Below, piece by piece: positions 20,406-30,262 of a stretch of DNA of 64,000 nucleotides. The notes beneath the pieces are model-generated. The model ran no database searches, was not told the DNA's origin, and worked only from the letters and a program-made list of their open reading frames with translations. The position numbers were made by a program, and so were the translations under genes. Positions within the stretch are counted from its first letter, which is position 1. Each line of letters opens with the position of its first letter. The stretch is from Bifidobacterium erythrocebi (lineage in GTDB: Bacteria > Actinomycetota > Actinomycetes > Actinomycetales > Bifidobacteriaceae): contig NZ_JAAIIF010000006.1 of assembly GCF_012932675.1 (NCBI RefSeq), forward strand, positions 124,001 to 188,000, given 5' to 3'.

Positions 20406-21680
20406 ATGAAGGTCGCCGATATGGTGCAGCTGTTCGTCAAGCCTGAGGCTCCGCTGAGGGTCGAGGCGTTCGACGGATCTTCGATGGGGCCCGAGGACGC
20501 CCCGTTGTGCATCCAGGTCAGGAATTCCCGTGCCGTGTATTATCTGGTCGATAATCCCGGTGAGCTCGGCTTGGCCCGTGCCTATCTGCAGGGCGACATC
20601 GATTCGCCGCAGCTGATTCCGGGCAATCCATACGGCGTGTTCAAGCAGCTGACGCAGCTCAAGCCCTATGCGCGCAAGCCCAATCCGGTCAAGCTGGCCG
20701 AGGCGTTGGGCACAATCGCCAGCCATGGCATCCGTCATCCCGAACCGCCGAGCATCGAAGGCCCCAGCAAGCTCAAGCGCATCAGCGAAGGCCTGCTGCC
20801 GCACTCCAAGGCCGGCGACGCAGCCACCGTCAGCTATCACTACGACCAGTCGAACGACTTCTATGCGATGTTCCTCGGCCCATCCATGACCTACACCTGC
20901 GCGGTGTTCGACAATCCGCGCGTCTCGCTGGAGGACGCACAGAAGGCCAAACTCGACCTCGTGCTCGACAAGCTCAACCTCAAGCCCGGCGACCGTCTGC
21001 TCGACATCGGCTGCGGATGGGGCTCCATGGAGATCGAGGCCGCCAAGCGCGGCATCCATGTGCTGGGCGTCACCCTGGCCGAGGAACAGGTCAAGTGGGG
21101 GCAGGAGTGGATCAAGCGCGAAGGGCTGGAGGACCTGGCCGAGATCCGTCTGATGGACTACCGCGATGTTCCCGAAGGCGACTTCGACGGCATCTGCTCG
21201 CTCGGCATGATGGAACACGTCGGCGTCAAGCATTACCCGGCCTACTTCAAGGAGATCTACGACAAGCTCAAGCCGGGTGCCATGCTGCTCAACCACCAGA
21301 TCACCCGCACCTGCTCGTATGCCGGCAAGTCCGCCGGTCCGTTCATCGACCGGTACATCTTCCCCGACGGCCAGCTCGCCTCCCCGGGCGAGATCGAACT
21401 GAAGGTGCACGACGCCGGCTTCGAGGTCATCCACGAGGAGAACCTGCGCCAGCATTACGCGCTCACCCTGCACCATTGGAACGAGAACCTGGTGGCGCAC
21501 TGGGACGAGGCCGTGAAGATGGTCGGCGAGCCCAAGGCACGTCTGTGGGGTCTGTATATGGCCGGATGCGCCTACAACTTCGAGATGAACAACATCCAGA
21601 TCCACCAGTATCTGTGCATCAAGCCGAACCGCGACGGCACCGACAACTATCCGCTGCGCCCGTGGTGGCCGGTCCACTGA
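20406..21680 (+). CDS. cfa: Cyclopropane-fatty-acyl-phospholipid synthase
   Basis: A 424-residue SAM-dependent enzyme that adds a methylene bridge to unsaturated acyl chains of membrane phospholipids, which aids acid tolerance. The SAM-binding loop LLDIGCGWGSMEIEAAKRG and the mycolic/cyclopropane-synthase blocks YHYDQSNDFYAMFLGPSMTY and GMMEHVGVKHYPAYF are conserved. AAGGAGG (20388-20394) sits too close to ATG 20397; ATG 20406 fits better, with TTG 20400 also possible. It lies downstream of metK, which provides its cofactor, but has its own unit after the metK terminator. Confidence 0.93.
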   Translation: MKVADMVQLFVKPEAPLRVEAFDGSSMGPEDAPLCIQVRNSRAVYYLVDNPGELGLARAYLQGDIDSPQLIPGNPYGVFKQLTQLKPYARKPNPVKLAEALGTIASHGIRHPEPPSIEGPSKLKRISEGLLPHSKAGDAATVSYHYDQSNDFYAMFLGPSMTYTCAVFDNPRVSLEDAQKAKLDLVLDKLNLKPGDRLLDIGCGWGSMEIEAAKRGIHVLGVTLAEEQVKWGQEWIKREGLEDLAEIRLMDYRDVPEGDFDGICSLGMMEHVGVKHYPAYFKEIYDKLKPGAMLLNHQITRTCSYAGKSAGPFIDRYIFPDGQLASPGEIELKVHDAGFEVIHEENLRQHYALTLHHWNENLVAHWDEAVKMVGEPKARLWGLYMAGCAYNFEMNNIQIHQYLCIKPNRDGTDNYPLRPWWPVH

Positions 21681-21717
21681 TCGGATTCGCCCAGAGCGAA
21701 GTCGACAAACGAAAACG

Positions 21718-21766
21718 AAAAAGGCGATTGGAATCAGGCTGCGGGCCCGGTTCCAACCGCCTTTTC
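21718..21766 (+). terminator. cfa terminator
   Basis: AAAAGGCG-A-TTGGAA pairs with TTCCAA-C-CGCCTTTT around a GC-rich loop and ends in CTTTTCC. It lies 38 bp after cfa. Confidence 0.85.
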
Positions 21767-21791
21767 CCGTATAGTGACGTAAGCTGAAACC

Positions 21792-24197
21792 ATGAGTTTC
21801 GAGGATGCAGAGCAACTGGCGCTTGACGGGTTGGCCCCCCGCAAGCGCCGTTCGCGCGCATCCAGACATATCAGGGCCGCAGTCGCTCCGATCGTGCGGG
21901 TGGTGCTCGATGTCCAGGCCGCGCATCTGGGGCAGACCTTCGACTATCTCGTCGACGAGAAGGATTCCGAATATGCCCAACCGGGCGCAATGGTGCGTGT
22001 GCGATTCGGTGGGCAGCGGGTGAACGGCATCATCTGGGAACGTGCGGACAGCAGCGATATCGCCGCCGCATCGCTGCGATACGTGGAGCGTGTGTTCGTC
22101 GGGGGAGTACGGGTATCCGAGGCGCAGCGTCGCGACATATCCGCCATCGCCGAAGCATACGGCGGCACGTGGGCCAATATTCTGCGACTGGCGATCCCAC
22201 CCCGTGTGGCGAAGGTGGAAAAGGAACAGCAGCTGGTGTCGTCGTTCCAACGCGGCGGTGCCATGGCGAGGCAGACGACGCAACGCCTGTCGCAAGCGGT
22301 CGGCCAGGCGTTCGAAGGCATGGCCGGCTCGTACGATACCGGTGTGCGTGATCTGCAAGCCGCGCTGCATGGCAGTACGTTCCGGTCGTTCGTCTTCGAT
22401 CCGTTGCCGGGCGAGGAGTCCGCGGCCAAGGCCTTGGCGTGGATGGCGGCGGAATCCATGCTGGCCGGTCAGGCCGCGGTGATGGTGCTGCCGGATGCCC
22501 GGGAAACCGATGCCCTGCTGCATGAGCTGGAAGCCTTGGGATTGCAACGGTTCGCACAACATGGTTCGGCGACAGGCGGCTGGACCGGCGATGTTGCGGT
22601 GCTTACTGCCGCATTGCCGCCGGCGGATCGCTACCGCGCCTGGCTGGCCATTGCCACAGGCAAGGTGAAATGCGTGATCGGCACGCGCGCCGCCATGTAT
22701 GCCCCGGTGGAAGGGGCGGCGTTGTTCGCCATCATGGACGATGCCGCCTACCAGCAGGCGGACGGCATGATGCCCTATGCCCAGGCGCGCGGCGTGCTGC
22801 ATCTGCGTGCCAGATTGCATGGTGGGGTGTTCGTGGCGCTCGCCAATGCCCGGAGCCCGCTCAGCCAATGGGAGGTGGACTGTGCTCAGGGCGGCTCGAC
22901 GGCATTCCGCACCCAGAGCGTCGCCAGCGCGGTAAGCGGCCCCAGCAGGGCGATACGCCCATTGCCCAGCGTGCTCAAGGACACCTGCCCGTGGGTGCGT
23001 TGGCTGAACCGCGACGAGCTCGCACGCCTGGCGGACCCTTCGATCGGCGCCAGAGTGCCGCACACCGCGGTCAACAACATCCGCCAGGCGCTGCAATCCG
23101 GTCCGGTGCTGTTCTCCATACCCGCTGACGGCGTGGCCGAAGCGCTGAGCTGTGCGAATCCGAAATGCCTGCGGCAGGCCCGTTGCGCCCGTTGCACGGG
23201 CCCGTTGCAGCGCGTCCACGGTGCCAATACGCCGCGCTGCAGGTGGTGCGGGCATGCCGCGATGAACTGGACATGCCCGTATTGCCATGGCGAGCGACTG
23301 CGCGTGGTGCATGTCGGTGCGGCCGGCACGGCGGATGAGCTTCGCGGGTTGTTCCGTGGGGTTCCGGTCATGTTGTCGAGTCCGAGCCAGCCGAACGGTC
23401 CCATCGAGGTCATCGACGGCAAGCCGGTCATCGTCGTCGCCACGCCGGGTGCCGAACCGCGCGTACGGGTCACTGGCGTGGAAAGAAACGGCACGGCACG
23501 GTATGGCGAATACGCTTCCGTCGCCATCCTCGACGCGTGGAACAGCCTGTACAAGCCGGGGCTCGATGCGCGCGTGGACACGCTTGCCGCATGGATGCGC
23601 GCGGCCTCGATGTGCGCGCCACGGACGCGCGGCGGTCAGGTGCTCATCATCGGCGAGACCTATCCGGCCATCGCCAGGTCGCTGATGCTATGGGATTCCT
23701 CGATCCTCGCCGAGCAGGAGCTGCAGGAACGCCGAAGCACCGGCATGCCGCCGGTCGTTTCGGTGGCATGCGTGTGGGGTCGGGATGAATCGGTGCGCAC
23801 GGCGTTGGAGCATATCGGCGTGATCGGAGGGGATATGGCGGTATGCCCGGCACCCCACGATCCGCGTGGCGGATTCGACCAAGGGCGTTTCGCCGCGGCC
23901 CCAACCGTTTCCGGCGGGGCTGGCGTGCCCGCGGCGGATGCGGGGGAGGGTGTCGTTCCCGTGGATTTCGGCGAGGAATGGCCGGGGCTGCTTGGCCCGG
24001 TGCCGATCGCGCAGCCGCGTACTCTGAACGCGCGTGAGCTGGAGGCGACCGCCGATCGTGTCAAGGCCGTGGTGCGTGTGCCCTATGCGCGGCGCGAAGA
24101 GCTTGCACGACGATTGCAGCATGAGGTCGCTCGGCATGTCGCCTCGCGTGAGTTCGGGGAGCTGCGCTTCCAGCTCGATCCCAAGGATCTGATCTGA
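21792..24197 (+). CDS. priA: Primosomal protein N' (PriA), ATPase motifs degenerate
   Basis: An 801-residue PriA homologue involved in replication restart. The N-terminal fork-binding domain (VLDVQAAHLGQTFDYLVDE) and the zinc-binding region (LSCANPKCLRQARCARCTG ... CRWCGHAAMNWTCPYCHG) are well preserved. The helicase core is not: no GxxxxGKT Walker A precedes the first helicase block, and the DEEH-type motif reads MDDAAY. Actinobacterial PriA proteins are known to lack helicase motifs, so this one probably acts structurally in primosome loading rather than as a DNA-unwinding ATPase. The gene begins right after the cfa terminator. Confidence 0.9.
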   Translation: MSFEDAEQLALDGLAPRKRRSRASRHIRAAVAPIVRVVLDVQAAHLGQTFDYLVDEKDSEYAQPGAMVRVRFGGQRVNGIIWERADSSDIAAASLRYVERVFVGGVRVSEAQRRDISAIAEAYGGTWANILRLAIPPRVAKVEKEQQLVSSFQRGGAMARQTTQRLSQAVGQAFEGMAGSYDTGVRDLQAALHGSTFRSFVFDPLPGEESAAKALAWMAAESMLAGQAAVMVLPDARETDALLHELEALGLQRFAQHGSATGGWTGDVAVLTAALPPADRYRAWLAIATGKVKCVIGTRAAMYAPVEGAALFAIMDDAAYQQADGMMPYAQARGVLHLRARLHGGVFVALANARSPLSQWEVDCAQGGSTAFRTQSVASAVSGPSRAIRPLPSVLKDTCPWVRWLNRDELARLADPSIGARVPHTAVNNIRQALQSGPVLFSIPADGVAEALSCANPKCLRQARCARCTGPLQRVHGANTPRCRWCGHAAMNWTCPYCHGERLRVVHVGAAGTADELRGLFRGVPVMLSSPSQPNGPIEVIDGKPVIVVATPGAEPRVRVTGVERNGTARYGEYASVAILDAWNSLYKPGLDARVDTLAAWMRAASMCAPRTRGGQVLIIGETYPAIARSLMLWDSSILAEQELQERRSTGMPPVVSVACVWGRDESVRTALEHIGVIGGDMAVCPAPHDPRGGFDQGRFAAAPTVSGGAGVPAADAGEGVVPVDFGEEWPGLLGPVPIAQPRTLNARELEATADRVKAVVRVPYARREELARRLQHEVARHVASREFGELRFQLDPKDLI

Positions 24198-24333
24198 CGA
24201 CCGGCGGCGGGCGGTGACGGTGGCTGCGCGATGCGGCATAATGAAGGCGGTGCGTTTTGCAACCCGGCGATACGGTTATGGCCGGAAAACGAAGCATCGA
24301 CGACAACGGAACCGATACGGCAAGGAGCATGCG

Positions 24334-25038
24334 ATGAAGGGATGGCCTGGAGAGCCCGACATGGAATACGACACGCTGGTGGCGCAGGGCGAGGCGGCAG
24401 CGAATGCCGGCAAGCCGATCACGGACGTGATCTTCGATTTCGGCAATGTGCTGCTGTACTGGGACCCCGTCGCGGCGTTGGTCCCCAGATATAGCGCGGC
24501 GACCATCGAACAGTTCCTCGACAACGATATCTCGGGCTTCTATGACGCCAACGATCGTATGGATGCCGGTGCCACGCCGGAGGAGGGCATCGCATGGATG
24601 CGTCAGACGCATGGCGACAAGTGGGCGGACATCCTGGCGTACTATCTCGATAATTTCGAGGATTCCCTCACCGGTGTGGTGCCGGGCGCGCGTGTGCTGC
24701 TCAACGACCTCAAGGCCGCCGGCATCGGCGTGTGGGGCCTGTCGAACTGGGAGAAGGAGCTGTTCCCGATCGCGCAGCGTGCCACGCCGATCCTGCAGCA
24801 GCTGGACGGCAAGGTGGTGTCGGGCTATGTGCGGTTGCGCAAGCCGGACAGCGCGATCTACCGCAAGGCGCTTGAGGAGTTCGGCATCGGTGCCGAAGGC
24901 GCGGTCTTCGTGGACGACAAGGCGATGAACATCGTGGGTGCGAACGCCGTGGGCATTCGTGGCGTCAGGTTCCGCGATCCGGCGAAGCTGCGTGAACTGC
25001 TCATCGCCAACGGCGTCGCCATCCCGGGCGTCCAGTAA
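24334..25038 (+). CDS. HAD-superfamily hydrolase (YihX-like)
   Basis: A 234-residue HAD-IA phosphatase-like protein. Motif I is [11 protein letters not shown], where the second Asp of the usual DxD is Gly, as in YihX-like sugar phosphatases and dehalogenases. Motif II is [10 protein letters not shown], the motif III Lys lies in [12 protein letters not shown], and motif IV is [16 protein letters not shown] sets the start at 24334. It sits between priA and fmt. The substrate is unknown; a sugar phosphate such as glucose 1-phosphate is a family-based guess. Confidence 0.82.
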   Translation: MKGWPGEPDMEYDTLVAQGEAAANAGKPITDVIFDFGNVLLYWDPVAALVPRYSAATIEQFLDNDISGFYDANDRMDAGATPEEGIAWMRQTHGDKWADILAYYLDNFEDSLTGVVPGARVLLNDLKAAGIGVWGLSNWEKELFPIAQRATPILQQLDGKVVSGYVRLRKPDSAIYRKALEEFGIGAEGAVFVDDKAMNIVGANAVGIRGVRFRDPAKLRELLIANGVAIPGVQ

Positions 25039-25123
25039 TCGAACCGAGAGGCCGTTTTTCGGTCCTACTCGGTCGCATTGGTCAGGAATCTTGCAAGAAC
25101 CTCATAAGAATCAAGGAGAACGT

Positions 25124-26092
25124 ATGACATTACGACTGCTGTTTGCCGGAACACCGGACGTGGCGGTGCCCTCGCTGCGCGCCTTCGCCGACGATCCCCG
25201 CTTCGAGGTGGTCGGCGTGCTCACCCGGCCGGACGCTCCCACCGGCCGCGGGCGCAAGCTCACCGCAAGCCCGGTGAAGGCCGCAGCCCTGGAACTCGGC
25301 ATCCCCGTGTTCACCGACAAGCCGCGCAGCCCGGAGTTTCTGGACACGCTCGCCGTCCTGCATGCCGACATCGCCGCGGTGATCGCCTACGGCAACATCC
25401 TGCCCAAGAACGTGCTCGACGCGGTGCCTCTGGGCTGGTACAACCTGCATTTCTCCAATCTGCCGAAATGGCGTGGCGCTGCCCCCGCGCAGCGCGCCAT
25501 CTGGGCGGGCGACGCCACGACTGGCGCCGACGTGTTCAAGGTGGGCGAGGGATTGGACGACGGCCCTGTCATCGCCTCGATGACCATCGAGCTGACCGGA
25601 CGCGAGACATCCGGCGAACTGCTTGATCGACTGGCGAAGGAAGGCGCGCCGATGTATGTGGACGCGCTGGCCAAGGTCGGCGACGGCACCGCGCAATTCG
25701 TGCCGCAGGCCCACGAACAGGCGGAATATGCGCATAAGATCAGCGTCGAGGACGCGCATGTGGCGGTGCACGATACGGTGGAGGCCATCGACAGGCAGAT
25801 CCGCGCATGCACGCCGAATCCGGGCGCATGGGCGAACCTGCACGTCACCGGCGAAGCGGAAGAATCGATCAGCCTGCATGTGCTGAACGCCCGTCCCGCC
25901 GACCCGCAGCAGCCGAATGTGCCGAGCGAACTGGCACCGGGTGCGCTCAAGGCAGGCAAGAAGAACGTATGGATGGGAACCGGCAGCACTCCGCTGGAAC
26001 TGCTGGAGGTCAAGGCGCAGGGCAAGAAGGCCATGCGTGCCGCCGACTGGGCACGTGGCGCCCGTCTGGCCGATAGCGCCTATCTCGACTGA
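25124..26092 (+). CDS. fmt: Methionyl-tRNA formyltransferase
   Basis: A 322-residue enzyme that formylates Met-tRNAfMet with 10-formyltetrahydrofolate for translation initiation. The formyltransferase core begins [16 protein letters not shown]. The family signature around [20 protein letters not shown] is intact and carries the conserved Asn-His site. A C-terminal tRNA-binding domain follows. AAGGAGAA supports ATG 25124. It functionally pairs with def, encoded at 61575, which removes the formyl group. Confidence 0.95.
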   Translation: MTLRLLFAGTPDVAVPSLRAFADDPRFEVVGVLTRPDAPTGRGRKLTASPVKAAALELGIPVFTDKPRSPEFLDTLAVLHADIAAVIAYGNILPKNVLDAVPLGWYNLHFSNLPKWRGAAPAQRAIWAGDATTGADVFKVGEGLDDGPVIASMTIELTGRETSGELLDRLAKEGAPMYVDALAKVGDGTAQFVPQAHEQAEYAHKISVEDAHVAVHDTVEAIDRQIRACTPNPGAWANLHVTGEAEESISLHVLNARPADPQQPNVPSELAPGALKAGKKNVWMGTGSTPLELLEVKAQGKKAMRAADWARGARLADSAYLD

Positions 26093-26169
26093 ACCCGTAT
26101 TGGTCCTGCGGTTTGATGACATGCCGCAAGCCGCAGAACCGGAACGCCGGTAGGCGAGTGAGATGGCAG

Positions 26170-26850
26170 CTATTCGAGAAAATCAAGCACCAGGCGCAGA
26201 TCGCGTGTGGTGATCGCCGCGGGAGCCGCCTCACGGGTCTTGGGCTTGGCACAGAACGCGATGCCGAGCCCGGCCTCCAGAATCATGGGAATATCGTTCG
26301 CGCCGTCGCCCATGGCCACTGTCTGGCTCATCGGCAAGCCCAATTCGTCTGCCCACGTGTGCAGGGAATCGAGCTTCACCTGCTTGGTCACGATCTCGCC
26401 CAGCACCTTGCCGGTGAGTACGCCGTCGCGGGTCTCCAAGCGGTTTGCCAGACGATAGTCGATATGCGCATCATCCGCCAGACGGTCCACCACCTCGTGG
26501 AAACCGCCCGACACCACACCCACATGCCAGCCATGCGCATGCAACGTATCGATAAGCTCATGCGCGCCATTCGTGAAATGGATGTGCCGGTACACCTCAT
26601 CGAACACGCTGACCGGCAGCCCCTCCAGCAGTGCCACGCGTGCCCGCAGCGCCTCGCGGAAATCCAGTTCGCCGCGCATCGCCTGCTCGGTCACCTGTGC
26701 GATGCGCTCGCCGCAGCCCGCGGCCTTGCCCAGTTCGTCGATCACTTCCTCGTCGATCAGCGTGGAATCGACATCCATCACCAGTAGGCCCGGGTGGTTC
26801 AAGGAAGGCCTGTCGGACGTGGTATGAGTAGGGCAAAGGGGTGCTGTCAT
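26170..26850 (-). CDS. serB: Phosphoserine phosphatase
   Basis: A 226-residue HAD phosphatase catalysing the last step of serine synthesis. Motif I MDVDSTLIDEEVIDELG contains the nucleophile Asp and acid/base Asp. GVVSGGFHEVVDRLA is motif II, and VAMGDGANDIPMI supplies the metal-binding Asp residues. The start at 26850 gives a family-typical length. An upstream in-frame ATG at 26940 would add 30 unrelated residues and run into the divergent arc leader. No strong ribosome site is visible for either start, so the 5' end is uncertain. Confidence 0.88.
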   Translation of the reverse strand: MTAPLCPTHTTSDRPSLNHPGLLVMDVDSTLIDEEVIDELGKAAGCGERIAQVTEQAMRGELDFREALRARVALLEGLPVSVFDEVYRHIHFTNGAHELIDTLHAHGWHVGVVSGGFHEVVDRLADDAHIDYRLANRLETRDGVLTGKVLGEIVTKQVKLDSLHTWADELGLPMSQTVAMGDGANDIPMILEAGLGIAFCAKPKTREAAPAAITTRDLRLVLDFLE

Positions 26851-26966
26851 GCTTTCGATTGTGGGAAAACGTTGGGACAAACACCGCCGAACGGCATGTG
26901 AAGGCCTTACTGTAGAGGCAGCAGCCGTTGCGAACGGCATTGGACATAGAGGAAAGGCGCGTGCTT

Positions 26967-28568
26967 ATGGATGAACGGAAACCGGGCGCCGCATCGCAAA
27001 CCGCTTCTGTGAGGGCGAACGATGCCGTCGATGCCGAAGCGCTTGCACAGGCGAACGATCAGCTTATGGCCAAGAACCATGCGTTGGCCGAGGCATTGAC
27101 ACGGGCGGGCAAGGAACTGAACAAGGCCCGCGCCCAGCTCGCACAGCTTGCCCAGCCGCCGTTGACCTTCGCCACCATGGTGCGTGTCGATTCAAGCCGC
27201 ACGGACGAGTACGGCGTACAGCATGCGTCCGCGGAGGTGATCGCCGGCACGCGCCGCATGATCGTGCCGGTCTCGGCCAACTTCAACGCCGCACGTCTGA
27301 CGGCCGGCAATACCGTTCTGCTCAACGAGTCGATGGTATTGGTCGATCAGCGCGGTGCCGACACCGTGGGCACGGTGCGCACCATCGCGCAGGTGCTCGA
27401 CGACGGACGTCTGCTGGTCGGCGACGCCAGCGGTTCGCTGACCGCGGTGCGTCGTTCCGGCGAGCTGGCGCTTGAGCATCTTGCCAACGGGCAGCGCGTG
27501 ATCGTCGACCCGTCCGCGCGTCTGGCGATTGCCGTGCTGCCGCAGGAGGACGCCCTCGACCTGGTACTTGAGGAGGTGCCGGATGTCACCTTCGATGACA
27601 TCGGTGGCCTCGACAGCCAGATCGAACGCATCCGCGACGCGGTCCAACTGCCGTTTCTGCACCATAAGCTCTTTGAACGCTATAATCTGCGCGCGCCCAA
27701 GGGCGTGCTGCTCTACGGGCCTCCGGGCAACGGCAAGACGCTGATCGCCAAGGCCGTGGCACATGCACTCGCCGAGGAATCGGGCGCAGGCGGCGGCGTG
27801 TTTCTCTCGGTCAAGGGACCGGAACTGCTCAATAAATACGTCGGCGAATCGGAACGCCTGATCCGTCTGATCTTCGCCCGCGCCCGCGAACGCGCGGCGG
27901 ACGGACGCCCGGTGGTGGTGTTCATCGACGAGATGGACTCGCTGCTGCGTACACGCGGTTCGGGCGTCTCATCCGATGTGGAGACCACCATCGTGCCGCA
28001 GTTCCTCACCGAACTCGACGGCGTGGAGACCCTGGACAATGTGATGGTGATTGGTGCGTCCAATCGTGTGGACATGATCGATCCGGCCGTCCTGCGCGCC
28101 GGACGCTTGGACGTGAAGATCCGCATCGACAGGCCCACTGCCGAATCCGCCGTGGCGATCGTGCGACACTACCTCACCGATGATCTGCCGTTGCAGCAGG
28201 GGACGGACGCCTCCGCGCTTGCTACCGTCCTGGTGCGCGACATCATGGACAGGTCGCTGCGACGCCAGCTTGCGCAGGTGCGCGACTCGAACGGGCGCTG
28301 GCGCGGCCTGTTCCTCGCCGACGTGGTGTCCGGCGCAAGCCTGAAGAACATCGTCGACCGTGCCAAGACACGCGCGGTCAAGGCCTCGATCCGTACCGGC
28401 GCGGAGGTCGCATTGAACGCCGACCTGCTTGCGTCGGCGGTCGAAGACGAATTCCGCGAGACCCGCGACTCGCTGCTGGACACCGATCCGGCCCAGTGGA
28501 GCCGCGTCAACGGGTTCGAGGCGGGCAGCATCACCGCCATCAGGCCGGTCGATACGCAGAGCGAATAA
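26967..28568 (+). CDS. arc: Proteasome-type AAA ATPase ARC/Mpa
   Basis: A 533-residue AAA+ ATPase of the Mpa/ARC family that unfolds pupylated proteins. It has an N-terminal coiled coil (about residues 25-60) that recognises Pup, OB-type domains, then Walker A GPPGNGKT (251-258) and Walker B Asp321-Glu322. The C-terminus ends DTQSE and lacks the QYL-type tail that docks onto the 20S proteasome, in line with the absence of proteasome genes here. GAGGAAAGG lies 10 nt before ATG 26967; GTG 26961 is an alternative. It opens the pupylation cluster and is divergent from serB. Confidence 0.93.
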   Translation: MDERKPGAASQTASVRANDAVDAEALAQANDQLMAKNHALAEALTRAGKELNKARAQLAQLAQPPLTFATMVRVDSSRTDEYGVQHASAEVIAGTRRMIVPVSANFNAARLTAGNTVLLNESMVLVDQRGADTVGTVRTIAQVLDDGRLLVGDASGSLTAVRRSGELALEHLANGQRVIVDPSARLAIAVLPQEDALDLVLEEVPDVTFDDIGGLDSQIERIRDAVQLPFLHHKLFERYNLRAPKGVLLYGPPGNGKTLIAKAVAHALAEESGAGGGVFLSVKGPELLNKYVGESERLIRLIFARARERAADGRPVVVFIDEMDSLLRTRGSGVSSDVETTIVPQFLTELDGVETLDNVMVIGASNRVDMIDPAVLRAGRLDVKIRIDRPTAESAVAIVRHYLTDDLPLQQGTDASALATVLVRDIMDRSLRRQLAQVRDSNGRWRGLFLADVVSGASLKNIVDRAKTRAVKASIRTGAEVALNADLLASAVEDEFRETRDSLLDTDPAQWSRVNGFEAGSITAIRPVDTQSE

Positions 28569-28607
28569 CGGGAACGGCAAACCAGCACACAGCAGGAGGA
28601 AACGATC

Positions 28608-30251
28608 ATGAGCGTGCAGCGCGTGATGGGGACGGAAACGGAATACGCCGTCTCGCAGGCCGGGACACGGCACTATCAGCCGGTGCAGCTGTCATTCGAC
28701 GTGGTGGCGGCCGCGACGACCGAAGGCAACCGTCACATCCGATGGGACTACCGGCAGGAGGATCCGGTCAACGACGCGCGCGGCACACGGCTCGACCGGG
28801 CAGCCGCACGTCCGGACATGCTCACCGATTCGCCGCAGCTTAACATCACCAACGTCATCGCGCCCAACGGCGGTCGTATCTACGTCGACCACGCGCATCC
28901 GGAATATTCCGCCCCGGAAACCACTGATCCGTTCCAGGCCGTCACCTACGACCATGCCGGCGACCGGCTCATGCTCGCCGCGGCACGCCAGGCCAGTCAC
29001 AACACCGGGCACGCGATCGAACTGCACCGCAACAATGTGGACGGCAAGGGAGCCAGCTGGGGAACGCATGAGAATTACATGATGCAGCGTGCCGTACCGT
29101 TCGATGACGTGGCAGGCCTGATGACCGCCCATTTCATCTCGCGTCAGATCTGGGCGGGATCCGGGCGCGTCGGCATCGGCGAGCACAGCGAGATCGCAGG
29201 CTACCAGCTCAGCCAGCGCGCCGACTACATCCACGCCAAAATCGGATTGCAGACCACCTTCGACCGTCCCATCATCAACACACGCGACGAACCGCATGCC
29301 ACCGGCGCATACCGCAGACTCCACGTGATCGTGGGCGACGCCAACCGCATGGACACCCCGCAGGTGCTCAAACTCGGCGTCACCAGCATGCTGCTATGGA
29401 CGCTTGAGCACGCGGATGAGGCCGGCTACGACATGCGCGGACTCATCGAAGGGCTTCGACTCGCGGACCCCGTCGAGGCCATGCATACGGTGTCCCACGA
29501 TCTCAGCCTTAATGCCGAACTCGCCTTGGAATACGGCGGAACCATCACCGCCTGGCAGATGCAGGTGCGGTTGCGCGGTGCGGTGTACGCGGTGGCGGCA
29601 AGCGTGCTCGGCACCGATACCAAGGGCGAGCCAGCATGGGAGGATCGGCAGACCCGCAATGTCATGGCCATGTGGGGGCAGGCGCTCGCCGACACGGCCG
29701 CGATCCGCCACGCCTCGGATGACGAGCGTCTCGCCCTGCATGCCGAAGCCGGACGCGTCGAATGGCTGCTGAAATGGCAGCTGCTGGAGAAGATGCGTCG
29801 CAGGCTCGGCGGCGCGGAATGGAACGATCCGCGCCTGGCCGCCATCGATTTGAGCTGGGCGGCGCTCGACCCGGCCCGATCCATATATGCCAAGGTCGCA
29901 TCGCATACCGAACGCATCGTCGATGACGCTCAGCTTGACCATGCCGCGTCCAACGCGCCGGAGAACACGCGTGCCTGGCTGCGTGCCGAGCTGGTCAGGC
30001 GTTTCCCCGAACAGATCGTGGCGGCCAGCTGGTCGCATATCACCGTGCGCAAGGCGGATTCGCTGAGCCACGAGCTCGACGTCACATACGGCAATGCCTC
30101 TGCCGCGCAGTCCCATGGTTTCAGGCAGGAGGATCTCGTCTCCCTCGACATGTCCGATCCGCTGGCATTCGGCAAGGCGCAGGCCGCCGCGTTCGTGGAC
30201 GATGCCGTCGATGCGGCGCAGGCCCTCGGCGCAATCGCCGGGCGAAGTTAG
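28608..30251 (+). CDS. dop: Pup deamidase/depupylase
   Basis: A 547-residue carboxylate-amine/glutamine-synthetase-fold enzyme. The Dop/PafA signature VMGTETEYAVS opens the protein, and the metal-binding VDHAHPEYSAPET block and the long Dop-specific loop after residue 40 are present. Dop deamidates Pup-Gln and also removes Pup from substrates. Because the Pup encoded here already ends in Glu, depupylation is the likely main role. AGGAGG precedes the start. It follows arc by 39 bp, in the same operon. Confidence 0.93.
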   Translation: MSVQRVMGTETEYAVSQAGTRHYQPVQLSFDVVAAATTEGNRHIRWDYRQEDPVNDARGTRLDRAAARPDMLTDSPQLNITNVIAPNGGRIYVDHAHPEYSAPETTDPFQAVTYDHAGDRLMLAAARQASHNTGHAIELHRNNVDGKGASWGTHENYMMQRAVPFDDVAGLMTAHFISRQIWAGSGRVGIGEHSEIAGYQLSQRADYIHAKIGLQTTFDRPIINTRDEPHATGAYRRLHVIVGDANRMDTPQVLKLGVTSMLLWTLEHADEAGYDMRGLIEGLRLADPVEAMHTVSHDLSLNAELALEYGGTITAWQMQVRLRGAVYAVAASVLGTDTKGEPAWEDRQTRNVMAMWGQALADTAAIRHASDDERLALHAEAGRVEWLLKWQLLEKMRRRLGGAEWNDPRLAAIDLSWAALDPARSIYAKVASHTERIVDDAQLDHAASNAPENTRAWLRAELVRRFPEQIVAASWSHITVRKADSLSHELDVTYGNASAAQSHGFRQEDLVSLDMSDPLAFGKAQAAAFVDDAVDAAQALGAIAGRS

Positions 30252-30262
30252 AATGAGGCACT

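Noticed and set aside
20343-23312. 989-codon open frame on the minus strand
   Set aside because: It is antisense to cfa and priA, both of which have clear motifs.
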